36,886 nt of DNA, taken from positions 1-36,886 of the forward strand of contig JAOARW010000044.1 in NCBI GenBank assembly GCA_025210475.1, written 5' to 3'. The notes beneath the pieces are model-generated. The model saw only the letters and a program-made list of their open reading frames with translations, made no database searches and had not been told where the DNA came from. Position numbers and translations under genes: made by a program. Below, in pieces: positions 24,911-32,741 of the stretch. The stretch's first letter is position 1. Each line of letters starts with the position of its first letter. This DNA is from Carboxylicivirga sp. GTDB lineage: Bacteria > Bacteroidota > Bacteroidia > Bacteroidales > Marinilabiliaceae.

Positions 24911-25381
24911 TTAGTTGCTTTTAACCCAGGTTACCGCGTCTTGCAAACTTCCAAAGTTTTTTGAAGCGAAACCAGAAATCTTTTCATCCCAATCCTCAAC
25001 GGCTAATTCAGCAAATAAGTTTTTAGGAAGAACAACCGCATTGTGCGTTAAACCAGAATTAACCATTTTGGGCATAAATTCTTGACCTAACCAATCATTA
25101 ACAGCTGAGAAACTACCAGTCATTTCAGTGTTGTTGATGATCATTTTTTTACAATTGTTCTGTACAAAAGTATCTAAAAAGTGTCCATCCAATACTTCCA
25201 TTAACTGCTCACTGGTTCTGAAACCAATCCAGCCATGTAAAAGAATACCATCTTTCAGGTAATCCATGTCAATGAAGTGAAATTCTTTTCCCATTTTGTT
25301 ATAGGACTTAATAATATTCCCTTCCTGTACGACTTTAAAACCGCTTTTAGTTTGATCGTAATCTTTGATTATTTTCTCCAT
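24911..25381 (-). CDS. Hypothetical protein, possibly SpoIIAA/STAS-like
   Basis: 156 residues, no signal peptide or membrane segment. I do not recognise it with certainty. The chain alternates strand and helix. A central stretch, DGILLHGWIGFRTSEQL to KKMIINNTEMTGSF, then WLGQEFMPKMVNSGLTHNAVVLP, resembles the SpoIIAA/SEC14-like proteins of Bacteroidota that carry a strand, a conserved short loop, then a helix ending in a hydrophobic 'AVVLP' strand. It sits 77 bp after a chemoreceptor gene on the same strand and ahead of its own terminator, so it could be co-transcribed with the receptor and take part in signalling; that is inference from position. Confidence 0.6.
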   Translation of the reverse strand: MEKIIKDYDQTKSGFKVVQEGNIIKSYNKMGKEFHFIDMDYLKDGILLHGWIGFRTSEQLMEVLDGHFLDTFVQNNCKKMIINNTEMTGSFSAVNDWLGQEFMPKMVNSGLTHNAVVLPKNLFAELAVEDWDEKISGFASKNFGSLQDAVTWVKSN

Positions 25382-25458
25382 TTTTGATGTTGATTTAAAT
25401 AATTCAGTATTATTAGATTGTTAATCTATTTATTATAAAATCTTTCCCTTTTTATTTT

Positions 25459-26844
25459 TTAAAACTTAAAAAACTGCATCGACTCTTTTAAGGTAATTGC
25501 CTGTGAGGCCATTTCCTGCGAGTTGGAAGCCAGCTCTTCACTGGCAGCAGCTGTTTCCAGTGCAACGGTATTTAAGGTTTGAATGGCATTGTTGATTTTC
25601 ATAACACCGTTAGCTTGCTCGGTACTTGCTGCAGCTACTTCCTGAAGCAGCATCGAAGTTCTTTTAATGCCCGGAACAATCTTGGTAAGTTTATCATTCG
25701 ACTCTTTACTGATATCAAGACCTTCGGCACTTAAATTCGAAATTTCAATGGATGCATCCTTACTATTGTCGGCTAATTTTCTTACTTCGCCGGCCACAAC
25801 AGCAAAACCTCTACCGTATTCACCTATTCGTGCGGCTTCAACCGCGGCATTCAATGCCAGAATATTTGTTTGTGCAGCAATGTATTGGATAATGTTAATC
25901 TTGTCGCTGATATTTTCGTTGGCCTTAACCGCTTTCTGAGAATCTTCATTGACATCAAATACACCTTTTAATGTTTTTTGAGCGATCCGCTCGGTCATAT
26001 TTGCGTTCTCTTTACTTTCTTCAATGTTTATCGTCATTTCCTCCACAGTTGAGCTAATCTCTTCAACCGAAGCTGATTGCTCGTTGGCACCTTGTGATAA
26101 TTGCTCTGAAGTTGCACTAAGTTGCTCACTGGCCGTTGCAATATTATTGGCACCCATCATTGTTGAAGAAATTACTTCGCGAAGCTTCTGGTTCATGTTG
26201 TTAAGGGCAGCAATGATCTGACCAAATTCATCCTGTCTCTCTGATTCGATTTTAGTTGATAAATCACCATTAGAGATTGAGATGGCAAAACTTAAAATTT
26301 TCTTAAGTGGCAATATAATGGTTTTAGCCAGATGCAAGGCAAATACTGTAATTAAAGTCAGGGCCATAATTATTAGTATCCAGGTGATAAGTTTAATTCG
26401 CGTGTTAATTTTATGTATATGAGTATGCTCATCTTTTTTTAGATCGGCAACTTTCTTTAGTAGAGTTGATTGAGCGATTTGAGCCTTTGTTTTGACTTCT
26501 TTGTGTTTGGTATCTTCGGATGGATTTGGAGTGGAAATAATTTCATTAATAATCTTAACAGCACTTTCTGTCTTTACGATATCTTTTAGTTCGGTAAAAT
26601 GTACATAAAGCTGCTTATTGTAGTCCTTATTGTCAATATAGATAATGGTATCATTATCTATTGTTGACTTATTAGTCGAAATTATTTCCTTGTTGATGTC
26701 GGATAAAGTTGATGATAATTTAAGGTTATATTCAGAATTAGAGGTTGCACTAAACACTAATATACAGGCTAGGGTAATGCCAAAAATACTAACACCAAAA
26801 GCTATGTAGATTTTTGTGTTAATATTATGTTTTTTAAGATTCAT
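25459..26844 (-). CDS. Methyl-accepting chemotaxis protein
   Basis: 461 residues. Membrane segment 1 is at about 11-33 and segment 2 at about 151-171, enclosing a small periplasmic region of about 117 residues rich in charged residues. A HAMP linker follows (about 172-225), then the cytoplasmic signalling hairpin with the tip [20 protein letters not shown]. The usual tip reads [14 protein letters not shown], so Gln and Asp are changed to Tyr and Gly. The C terminus is [17 protein letters not shown], with no NWETF-type pentapeptide. It would sense an unknown ligand and pass the signal to CheA/CheW encoded elsewhere. Confidence 0.93.
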   Translation of the reverse strand: MNLKKHNINTKIYIAFGVSIFGITLACILVFSATSNSEYNLKLSSTLSDINKEIISTNKSTIDNDTIIYIDNKDYNKQLYVHFTELKDIVKTESAVKIINEIISTPNPSEDTKHKEVKTKAQIAQSTLLKKVADLKKDEHTHIHKINTRIKLITWILIIMALTLITVFALHLAKTIILPLKKILSFAISISNGDLSTKIESERQDEFGQIIAALNNMNQKLREVISSTMMGANNIATASEQLSATSEQLSQGANEQSASVEEISSTVEEMTINIEESKENANMTERIAQKTLKGVFDVNEDSQKAVKANENISDKINIIQYIAAQTNILALNAAVEAARIGEYGRGFAVVAGEVRKLADNSKDASIEISNLSAEGLDISKESNDKLTKIVPGIKRTSMLLQEVAAASTEQANGVMKINNAIQTLNTVALETAAASEELASNSQEMASQAITLKESMQFFKF

Positions 26845-27507
26845 TATTGATAGATTATACAGATAATTATTTGTTTAAACAGGTACGTCTAACGTATATA
26901 CTTAACCAAGGTTACAGTATTTTTAAGACTTAAATAAATATTGAGAATTACGTAACTGTGTAAAGTATATTTATGATCGATATTACAGATGATAATGTAA
27001 TACTATGTTTATATACTTTATGAATATTGAATGTAAACATTTAGAATTAACCTCCAAGAGTTTACGACAGGCAGTTATTTGCAAGGTGTCGAATGTTAAC
27101 TGTGAATATTCGATAAAATCTAATTTGCTTTGATCGATTTATCAACAGGTGAATTGGTAAAATAAAAAAAATAAAAAATCCCTATTTTTTTCTTTAATGA
27201 CTTATATGAAATTTAAAATGCAAAACTTTAAATTGTGCAGAACTTGAGGTATAGGCCAGGTATAAATTACCCTTAATGATATCAATAGCATTAATATGAT
27301 AATAGATTATTGATATTAATCCAAATTCACCTGAAACAATAGGTATTTCGCTAATAAAAATCAGAGTCAATTTTAATATTCCAACAAACAAACATTGATA
27401 ACATCTGTTTTTCTTATGAAGTTTTATAGAATTCGCTGTAAGTATTTTTTAATCTCAACGACTATTATAACACATGAAGTTTAATTGTTGTACTAAAATA
27501 GAAAATT
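26845..27507. other. 663-bp AT-rich intergenic region before msrA
   Basis: No convincing gene. A 65-codon minus frame (27194-27391) has no recognisable domain. A 9-bp repeat ATATCAATA/TATTGATAT lies near 27278-27318. The region must hold the promoter of the chemoreceptor gene (minus) and of msrA (plus), but I see no clear TAnnTTTG element for either. Confidence 0.5.
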
Positions 27508-28101
27508 ATGAGACAGCTATCGATTTTAATTATATTACTTATTTTAAGCATAAATATGTCAGCACAAAATAAAGAAGTAGCAACATTTGGAGGGGGATGT
27601 TTTTGGTGCACAGAAGCGTTCTTTACCGAATTGGAAGGTGTTAAAAGTGTGGAATCGGGATACAGTGGAGGTCAGGAAGCCAATGCGGATTATAAATCGG
27701 TTTGCTCGGGTTTAACAGGACATGCCGAAATAGTTCAGATAACCTATGATTCTGACAAGGTTGCATTTGAAGATTTGTTGGAGGTGTTTTTTGCAACCCA
27801 CGATCCGACCACCTTAAATAGACAGGGAGCAGATGTTGGGCCGCAGTATCGTTCCGTGATTTTTTACCATAACGAGGAGCAAAAAAAGATCAGTGATCTT
27901 GTGATTAAAGAATTAAATGCACAGAAAATATTTAAGAATCCGATTGTAACAGAGGTAAGTGCATTTGATAAATTTTATAAAGCAGAAGATTACCATCAGG
28001 ACTATTTTGCTAACAATCCCCGACAGCCTTATTGTAATGCTGTGATTAATCCTAAAATGGAAAAGTTTAAAAAGCTCTTTAAAGAAAAACTAAAAAAGTA
28101 A
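27508..28101 (+). CDS. msrA: Peptide-methionine (S)-S-oxide reductase
   Basis: 197 residues. Reduces methionine S-sulfoxide in proteins or free. An N-terminal hydrophobic stretch (LSILIILLILSINMSAQ) looks like a signal peptide, so the protein is probably exported. The catalytic motif GGGCFWCTEAFF has Cys31 as nucleophile with a further Cys34. SGYSGGQEANADYKSVCSG, FFATHDPTTLNRQGADVG and YRSVIFY are typical MsrA segments; QPYCNA near the end holds a possible recycling Cys. No MsrB is fused or adjacent. Confidence 0.96.
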   Translation: MRQLSILIILLILSINMSAQNKEVATFGGGCFWCTEAFFTELEGVKSVESGYSGGQEANADYKSVCSGLTGHAEIVQITYDSDKVAFEDLLEVFFATHDPTTLNRQGADVGPQYRSVIFYHNEEQKKISDLVIKELNAQKIFKNPIVTEVSAFDKFYKAEDYHQDYFANNPRQPYCNAVINPKMEKFKKLFKEKLKK

Positions 28102-28177
28102 AGCTTGTATATTGCACATATACAGTCACAAAGGAGTTTTTTGTATTTTTGTTTGTTAATTTTGAATTAAGAAAATG

Positions 28178-28209
28178 TTGTTTTATAACATGAAAAATGC
28201 ATATCTTTG
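28178..28209 (+). promoter_or_regulatory. Bacteroidota-type promoter inside the msrA-pyrB spacer
   Basis: TTG at 28178-28180, 21 bp, then TATCTTTG at 28202-28209, a good match to the -33/-7 consensus (TTG, about 20 bp, TAnnTTTG). Transcription should start near 28216. Confidence 0.65.
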
Positions 28210-28215
28210 AACTCC

Positions 28216-28393
28216 GGAATGAGACAACAGATTGACCAATATTTGCGACGACGAAAGTCACACAATCATGCGGATAACGATGGTTTACGATGCCGTTTTT
28301 TCGTATTTTCATTCAATCTCACCAATGTTGAGCAATTAATTATTTTTAGATATTTTCAAAAAGACCTGATTTTTATTTCAGGTCTTTTTTTTG
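28216..28393 (+). ncRNA. Candidate structured small RNA of about 180 nt
   Basis: The stretch between a good promoter and a strong terminator carries nested complementary segments: CAAC (28225-28228) with GTTG (28327-28330), AGATTGA (28229-28235) with TCAATCT (28313-28319), ACGAAA (28251-28256) with TTTCGT (28299-28304), and CGG (28271-28273) with CCG (28293-28295). This gives a rod-like hairpin with internal loops, similar in size and outline to 6S RNA, but no sequence hallmark proves it. It might instead be the leader of the pyrB operon ending in an attenuator. Confidence 0.4.
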
Positions 28394-28394
28394 T
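28356..28394 (+). terminator. Strong terminator upstream of pyrB
   Basis: AAAAAGACCTGA pairs with TCAGGTCTTTTT across a short T-rich loop and ends in a run of eight T. It would end either a small RNA or an attenuated pyrB leader. Confidence 0.88.
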
Positions 28395-28481
28395 GCTCAA
28401 TTTTCTTCCAACTGTTTGTCGAGTAAATACATTTAATAGTCCAAACCAAATAATGTGGGGGCAACCTCATAGTAAATTATT

Positions 28482-29396
28482 ATGCAAATGAAGAACAAAA
28501 GTTTAGTTTCCATCACCGATTTCTCAAAAGAGGAAATCATGCGCATCGTGGAGTTGGCAGCAGAATTTGAAGCTACCCCAAATCAAAAAATATTAGATGG
28601 GACAGTGGTGTCCAGCTTATTTTTTGAGCCATCGACCCGTACGCGTTTAAGTTTCGAAACGGCCATACAACGATTGGGAGGCAGAATCATTGGATTTACA
28701 GATTCATCATCGTCATCGACTTCAAAGGGTGAGTCATTGAACGATACCATTAAGATGGTGAGCAATTACAGCGATTTGATTGTTATGCGTCATCCTCTTG
28801 AAGGATCGGCACGATATGCTTCGGAAGTTTCGGATGTGCCTGTAATTAATGCCGGTGATGGAGCTAATCAGCACCCAACTCAAACTTTGCTTGATATGTA
28901 TTCGATTTACAAAACGCAGGGTACGCTGGATAATCTGAACATATTCCTGGTTGGTGATTTGAAATACGGACGAACCGTTCACTCTTTACTAATGGCGATG
29001 TCTCAGTTTAACCCGACATTCAACTTCATTTCGCCCGATTCTTTAAAAATGCCTGATGAATACAAGCTTTTCCTCGATTCAAAAGGTATTAAATACTATG
29101 AGCATTTAGAGTTTACTGATATAATTGAAGCGGCTGATATTCTTTACATGACACGCGTTCAGCGCGAACGTTTCTCTGATCCTATCGAATATGAAAAAGT
29201 AAAGAATGTGTACGTACTGCGTAATGCAATGCTGGATAATACAAAGGACAATTTGCGTATTCTTCATCCACTGCCACGTGTTAACGAAATTCATACCGAT
29301 GTGGATGCAAACCCAAAAGCCTATTATTTTGAACAGGCAGAAAACGGTGTTTATGCACGTATGGCGATAATGGCCTCTATTTTAGGATTGAAGTAA
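28482..29396 (+). CDS. pyrB: Aspartate carbamoyltransferase, catalytic chain
   Basis: 304 residues. Condenses carbamoyl phosphate and aspartate, the first committed step of pyrimidine synthesis. [14 protein letters not shown] is the carbamoyl-phosphate loop, [11 protein letters not shown] holds the mobile Ser/Lys loop, [10 protein letters not shown] and [15 protein letters not shown] bind substrate, and LHPLPR is the aspartate-binding turn. ATG at 28488 is an alternative start one codon later. pyrI follows after 23 bp. A terminator at 28356-28394 lies about 90 bp upstream, which could reflect either a separate transcript or attenuation. Confidence 0.97.
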   Translation: MQMKNKSLVSITDFSKEEIMRIVELAAEFEATPNQKILDGTVVSSLFFEPSTRTRLSFETAIQRLGGRIIGFTDSSSSSTSKGESLNDTIKMVSNYSDLIVMRHPLEGSARYASEVSDVPVINAGDGANQHPTQTLLDMYSIYKTQGTLDNLNIFLVGDLKYGRTVHSLLMAMSQFNPTFNFISPDSLKMPDEYKLFLDSKGIKYYEHLEFTDIIEAADILYMTRVQRERFSDPIEYEKVKNVYVLRNAMLDNTKDNLRILHPLPRVNEIHTDVDANPKAYYFEQAENGVYARMAIMASILGLK

Positions 29397-29419
29397 TAGC
29401 AGTTAAAAGACATTGAATC

Positions 29420-29875
29420 ATGACAAAGAAAGAATTAAGCGTTAGAGCGATAAAGAACGGTACTGTAATCGATCATATACCAGCAACTCATTTATTTAAG
29501 GTGATCTCTATTCTTGGTTTGGATAAGATTGAGAATCAGATAACTTTTGGTACCAACCTAAAAAGCAAACAACAGGGGCATAAAGCGATTATTAAAGTTG
29601 CTAAAAAATATTTTGCCGACGAAGACATTAATAAAATTGCCTTGGTGGCACCTTCTGCCAAATTAAATATCATCGAGGATTACCAGGTGGTGGAGAAGAA
29701 GGTGGTTGAAATACCCGAACAAATTGTTGGTATTGCTAAGTGCTTTAATCCCAAATGCATTACCAATAATGAAAATATGACCACTAAGTTTTCATTAGTT
29801 GAAAAAGAGCCTTTAGCTTTAAAATGCCAATATTGTGAGAAAATCACCAATGAAGAGCACTTAGAGGTTTTATAA
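29420..29875 (+). CDS. pyrI: Aspartate carbamoyltransferase, regulatory chain
   Basis: 151 residues. Binds nucleotide effectors and holds the catalytic trimers together. The N-terminal allosteric domain reads RAIKNGTVIDHIPATHLFKVI. The zinc domain has four cysteines, CFNPKC (the first pair) and CQYC (the second pair). Together with pyrB 23 bp upstream this predicts an E. coli-type dodecamer under allosteric control. A hairpin terminator follows at 29947. Confidence 0.96.
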   Translation: MTKKELSVRAIKNGTVIDHIPATHLFKVISILGLDKIENQITFGTNLKSKQQGHKAIIKVAKKYFADEDINKIALVAPSAKLNIIEDYQVVEKKVVEIPEQIVGIAKCFNPKCITNNENMTTKFSLVEKEPLALKCQYCEKITNEEHLEVL

Positions 29876-29946
29876 TTTGATGGACCAGTGCCGGTGTATA
29901 GTTTGAGAGCACTATAAAGTTATATCATCGGCATAACTTAGATAAG

Positions 29947-29979
29947 AAACTCCTGCATCGCCTGATGTGGGAGTTTTTG
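29947..29979 (+). terminator. Terminator of pyrBI
   Basis: AAACTCCTGCATC pairs with GATGTGGGAGTTT (two G·T pairs) around a GCCT loop, followed by T residues. Confidence 0.85.
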
Positions 29980-30037
29980 TATTTAAACTATTTGAGGTAA
30001 AAGATGTTTTAATCTTATCATCATAAAATATGGTACT

Positions 30038-30391
30038 ATGAATAAAAGAGATAAGATTATTTATTGGATTGCAACAGGATTGTTATCTGCAATGATGCTA
30101 ATGTCGGCAGGTATGTATATTTTTAATAACGATACAGTTATTACTGTATTTACTAAGCTTGGCTTTCCAACCTTCATTATTTATCCTTTGGCTGTTGCTA
30201 AAATTCTTGGGGTAATCGCTATCCTAAGCAATTTCTCCAGGAAGCTAACAGAGTGGGCTTATGCCGGGTTTTTCTTTGATTTCGTGCTTGCTGCAGCTGC
30301 TCATATTGCCATTAAAGACGGGGAAGAAATGGGTGCATTTGTTGCTTTAGCTCTGCTTTTTGTGTCTTATATTTTCGGAAGAAAACGATAA
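30038..30391 (+). CDS. DoxX-like membrane protein
   Basis: 117 residues, four hydrophobic helices: KIIYWIATGLLSAMMLMSAGMY, PTFIIYPLAVAKILGVIAIL, WAYAGFFFDFVLAAAAHIAI and FVALALLFVSYIFG. The FTKLGFPTFIIYPLAVAKILG stretch is typical of the DoxX-like group. Function in this organism is unknown; related proteins act in oxidative-stress or quinone-linked membrane complexes. It is a single gene between two terminator-like structures. Confidence 0.82.
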   Translation: MNKRDKIIYWIATGLLSAMMLMSAGMYIFNNDTVITVFTKLGFPTFIIYPLAVAKILGVIAILSNFSRKLTEWAYAGFFFDFVLAAAAHIAIKDGEEMGAFVALALLFVSYIFGRKR

Positions 30392-30430
30392 GTGTGGCTA
30401 CATCTGATACAATTAGAATTTCAATTAATA

Positions 30431-30490
30431 CCTGAGTAATGTTGAAGTAATATAATATTCAATGGAAAAATTACTTCAGCACTACTCAGG
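30431..30490. repeat. Long inverted repeat between convergent genes
   Basis: CCTGAGTAATGTTGAAGTAAT and its near-complement enclose an 18-base loop; only two of 21 pairs mismatch. It lies between the DoxX-like gene and the outer-membrane protein gene, which converge. No long T run follows, so it may be a bidirectional terminator or an mRNA-end stabiliser. Confidence 0.75.
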
Positions 30491-30510
30491 TTAACGCTTT
30501 AGGAAAAATA

Positions 30511-31095
30511 TTAAAATCTGACAAAATATCCCAAATTACAAAAGCCTTTATACCCAGCTCCGATACTGCCGCACAAGCCTTGTTTTTTGCCCCATCTAAA
30601 ACTAATTAAATTGAGGTGAAAAGTGAAGCCATCAATGTTTACTTTACTGTTAATACCACCTTGAGTGCTCAGGGTTTCGCTGGCATAACCGAGTGAAAGG
30701 CCACTGCTTAACTTAAATTTGGAATGTCGCAAATATTCAAAATCTATTTGAGGTGCTACAACAAAAGCATGTTTGGTTGATTTATATGCAGTCTGAGTTA
30801 GGGGTGAAGAGGTATAATAATAAGGGGTATAATAAGGACTGTAATTACCTTCAATAGACGCTTGGTCATACATAACACTGACACCAAGTTTTAACCAATC
30901 ATTCATATAGCGATAATAATCAATATTGAACGCACCAAGTACCTTGTAGTTATGTTGACTATCGTCTGTTCCTTCAACTAATTTCTCGAATTTATATAGG
31001 GAGAGAGGAGAATAGCTTAAAGATAGCTCATGAATTTGAGCATTTAGTGTTAAAAAATAAAAGCAGGTTAGGAATAAAATTAAAATCTTCTTCAT
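30511..31095 (-). CDS. Outer-membrane beta-barrel-like protein of unknown function
   Basis: 194 residues. Signal peptide about 1-20 (ILILFLTCFYFLTLNAQ). The mature chain is built of short amphipathic strands rich in Tyr, Ser and Gly (LSLSYSPLSLYKFEKL, FELRHSKF-like, SGLSLGYASETL, SIGAGYKGFCNLGYFVRF) and ends in Phe, as small outer-membrane barrels do. I do not recognise a named family. It is a single gene with its own start about 110 bp from the divergent flavin reductase. Confidence 0.7.
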   Translation of the reverse strand: MKKILILFLTCFYFLTLNAQIHELSLSYSPLSLYKFEKLVEGTDDSQHNYKVLGAFNIDYYRYMNDWLKLGVSVMYDQASIEGNYSPYYTPYYYTSSPLTQTAYKSTKHAFVVAPQIDFEYLRHSKFKLSSGLSLGYASETLSTQGGINSKVNIDGFTFHLNLISFRWGKKQGLCGSIGAGYKGFCNLGYFVRF

Positions 31096-31243
31096 GTTGT
31101 ATAATTATAAGTTAGAATCGAAATTATGACAATCATAGAAGGAAATACACGTATTAATCTGAGTTCGATCTTAATTAAAATCACTTTGTCAACAAAGGCG
31201 ATTATTTCTTGTCAAAACATCCTTCATTTAATATACAGCACTG

Positions 31244-31251
31244 TATCTTTG
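31244..31251 (+). promoter_or_regulatory. -7 element (TATCTTTG) of the flavin reductase gene
   Basis: A full TAnnTTTG match 17 bp upstream of the ATG at 31269. It lies inside the longer frame that begins at 31209, so it argues for the later start. Confidence 0.55.
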
Positions 31252-31268
31252 CTGCAAAAGACAAAATA

Positions 31269-31859
31269 ATGGCAAAACAAGACTGGAAACCAGGTAACAT
31301 GATTTATCCATTGCCGGCCGTGATGGTAACAGTTGGAAATTCTCCTGAAAACTATAACATTATAACCATTGCTTGGACAGGTACGATCTGTTCCGATCCT
31401 CCCATGTGTTATATATCGGTTCGAAAAGGCCGTCATTCTTATAAAGCTTTAAAAGAAACCGGCGAGTTTGTTATCAACCTCACCACAAAAGATTTGTCAT
31501 ATGCTACTGACTGGTGCGGTGTTCGCTCAGGTCGTCAGTATAATAAGTTCGAAGAAATGCATTTAACACCGGGTAAAGCTAAAGTTGTAAGTGCACCCAT
31601 CATTGAAGAATCACCTATTAATATTGAGTGCAAGGTAACTGAAGTGGTTGAGTTGGGTACACATGATATGTTTATGGCAGAGGTGGTAAATGTTAAGGCC
31701 GATGAGAAATACATCGACGAAAAAACAGGTGCTTTTAGTTTGCAAAAAGCGAAGCCTATTTGCTATTCACATGGCCATTATTTCGAATTGGGAAAGAAGA
31801 TTGGTAAGTTTGGCTATGCTGTAGAGAAAAAGAAGCGCAAGCCCCGAAGAAAAAAATAA
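31269..31859 (+). CDS. Flavin reductase family protein (FMN-binding split barrel)
   Basis: 196 residues from the chosen ATG. The frame is open from 31209, but the extra 20 residues overlap a promoter element and look non-coding. PLPAVMVTVGNSPENYNIITIAWTGTICSDPPMCYISVRKGRHSY is the classic FMN-binding opening of this family (written here in two parts: PLPAVMVTVG and YISVRKGRHSY). TGEFVINLTT and CKVTEVVELGTHDMFMAEV continue the pattern. A Lys/Arg-rich tail ends the chain. Electron donor and substrate are unknown; a partner oxygenase is not nearby. Confidence 0.88.
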   Translation: MAKQDWKPGNMIYPLPAVMVTVGNSPENYNIITIAWTGTICSDPPMCYISVRKGRHSYKALKETGEFVINLTTKDLSYATDWCGVRSGRQYNKFEEMHLTPGKAKVVSAPIIEESPINIECKVTEVVELGTHDMFMAEVVNVKADEKYIDEKTGAFSLQKAKPICYSHGHYFELGKKIGKFGYAVEKKKRKPRRKK

Positions 31860-31866
31860 TTGATTA

Positions 31867-31926
31867 AAAAAAGCCCATTAAATTATGATCAAAATATTAT
31901 AGATTCTTTGATCATGATTTAATGAG
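31867..31926 (-). terminator. Terminator of the head-GIN gene
   Basis: CATTAAAT and ATGATCAAA are repeated as complements around a short loop; on the minus strand the stem ends in GGGCT followed by seven T. Confidence 0.82.
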
Positions 31927-31952
31927 CTATGATATTATTGCTTACCGATATT

Positions 31953-32642
31953 TTAATTGGTATCCTTCTTTATTTTACCGCCCGTATTTTCACTTTTCTC
32001 AATTTTAGCTGGTTCGCCACGGTAATAAACCACACCGCCTGAACCTGCTGTTCCACCAAGTTTTTTATTGGCTGTTACTTCAACAACACTACCCAAAGTT
32101 GCTTTCGCATATGTTTCGTCGCAATCGAGGTTAAAGCCATGATATTTACCACCTTTACCAATTTTCACATCCAGGTATTTGGCTTTTCCTTCCAACTCAA
32201 TCTTAGAAGTCGAACCCGTTACATCCAGATTGTTAACATCAACATCCAAAATGATGTTAGATTCTGTTCCGCCATGAATTTTCAAAGACTCTGCATGAAT
32301 GGTGTTTTCTGCATCGATGGTGGCTCCAGTACCGGTTTCAATTTCGCGCAGGCGTTTGTAAGTGACATATACCTGCACCGCCATATCCTTATAAATTTTG
32401 GTTTTCATCTTTATAACCAATTGGCGGTTTTTAACGGTTGTGACCACATCACTTACCTCGGCATTTTTGATGTGCACATCCACTTCTTCCTTGTCGCCTT
32501 CAATAAGAGTTACATTAATGCCTTTCGAAGCTCTTACTTTATCAAAGGAGCCAACTTTTCGAAGTTGAGTGTGATCAGGTTGTTGGGCATTTAATCCGAA
32601 AATAACTGCGCAAAGCAGTATAAGTGTGCTCTTTAGTTTCAT
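31953..32642 (-). CDS. Head GIN domain protein (DUF2807), exported
   Basis: 229 residues from the Met at 32642; the longer frame to 32696 adds a 18-residue tail that precedes a good signal peptide (MKLKSTLILLCAVIFGLNAQ) and is probably not coding. The rest is a regular beta-helix-like pattern, for example VGSFDKVRASKGINVTLIEG, LREIETGTGATI, SLKIHGGTESNI and LDVTGSTSKIELEG, typical of the DUF2807 head GIN family, a putative cell-surface or adhesin-head domain common in Bacteroidota. Function is unknown. A Lys-rich C terminus (GGKIKKDTN) is unusual. Confidence 0.88.
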   Translation of the reverse strand: MKLKSTLILLCAVIFGLNAQQPDHTQLRKVGSFDKVRASKGINVTLIEGDKEEVDVHIKNAEVSDVVTTVKNRQLVIKMKTKIYKDMAVQVYVTYKRLREIETGTGATIDAENTIHAESLKIHGGTESNIILDVDVNNLDVTGSTSKIELEGKAKYLDVKIGKGGKYHGFNLDCDETYAKATLGSVVEVTANKKLGGTAGSGGVVYYRGEPAKIEKSENTGGKIKKDTN

Positions 32643-32741
32643 TCGATATGTGTATTTGTTATAATAATTTTGTTTTGTATTTCTCAATTTCTGCATTTCA
32701 TTACGATTGACAGGTCAGAATGTTCACAATTACAACAAAAA

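Larger units (their letters stand above)
28102..28481. other. msrA-pyrB intergenic region with a promoter-hairpin-terminator unit
   Basis: 380 bp. It contains a promoter-like pair (28178-28209), a stretch that folds into a long rod-like hairpin, and a strong terminator (28356-28394). Two short overlapping frames (28207-28491 plus, 28079-28312 minus) run across these elements and are not credible genes. Confidence 0.6.

Noticed and set aside
27194..27391. Minus-strand frame of 65 codons in the gap before msrA
   Set aside because: Hydrophobic in part, but no promoter element, no terminator and no recognisable family; chance frame in AT-rich DNA.
28079..28312. Minus-strand frame of 77 codons overlapping the msrA end
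   Set aside because: No domain or signal peptide, and it overlaps the msrA 3' end and the promoter-hairpin unit.
28207..28491. Plus-strand frame of 94 codons between msrA and pyrB
   Set aside because: It starts with TTG inside a promoter element, runs through a strong terminator and into pyrB, and has no known family.
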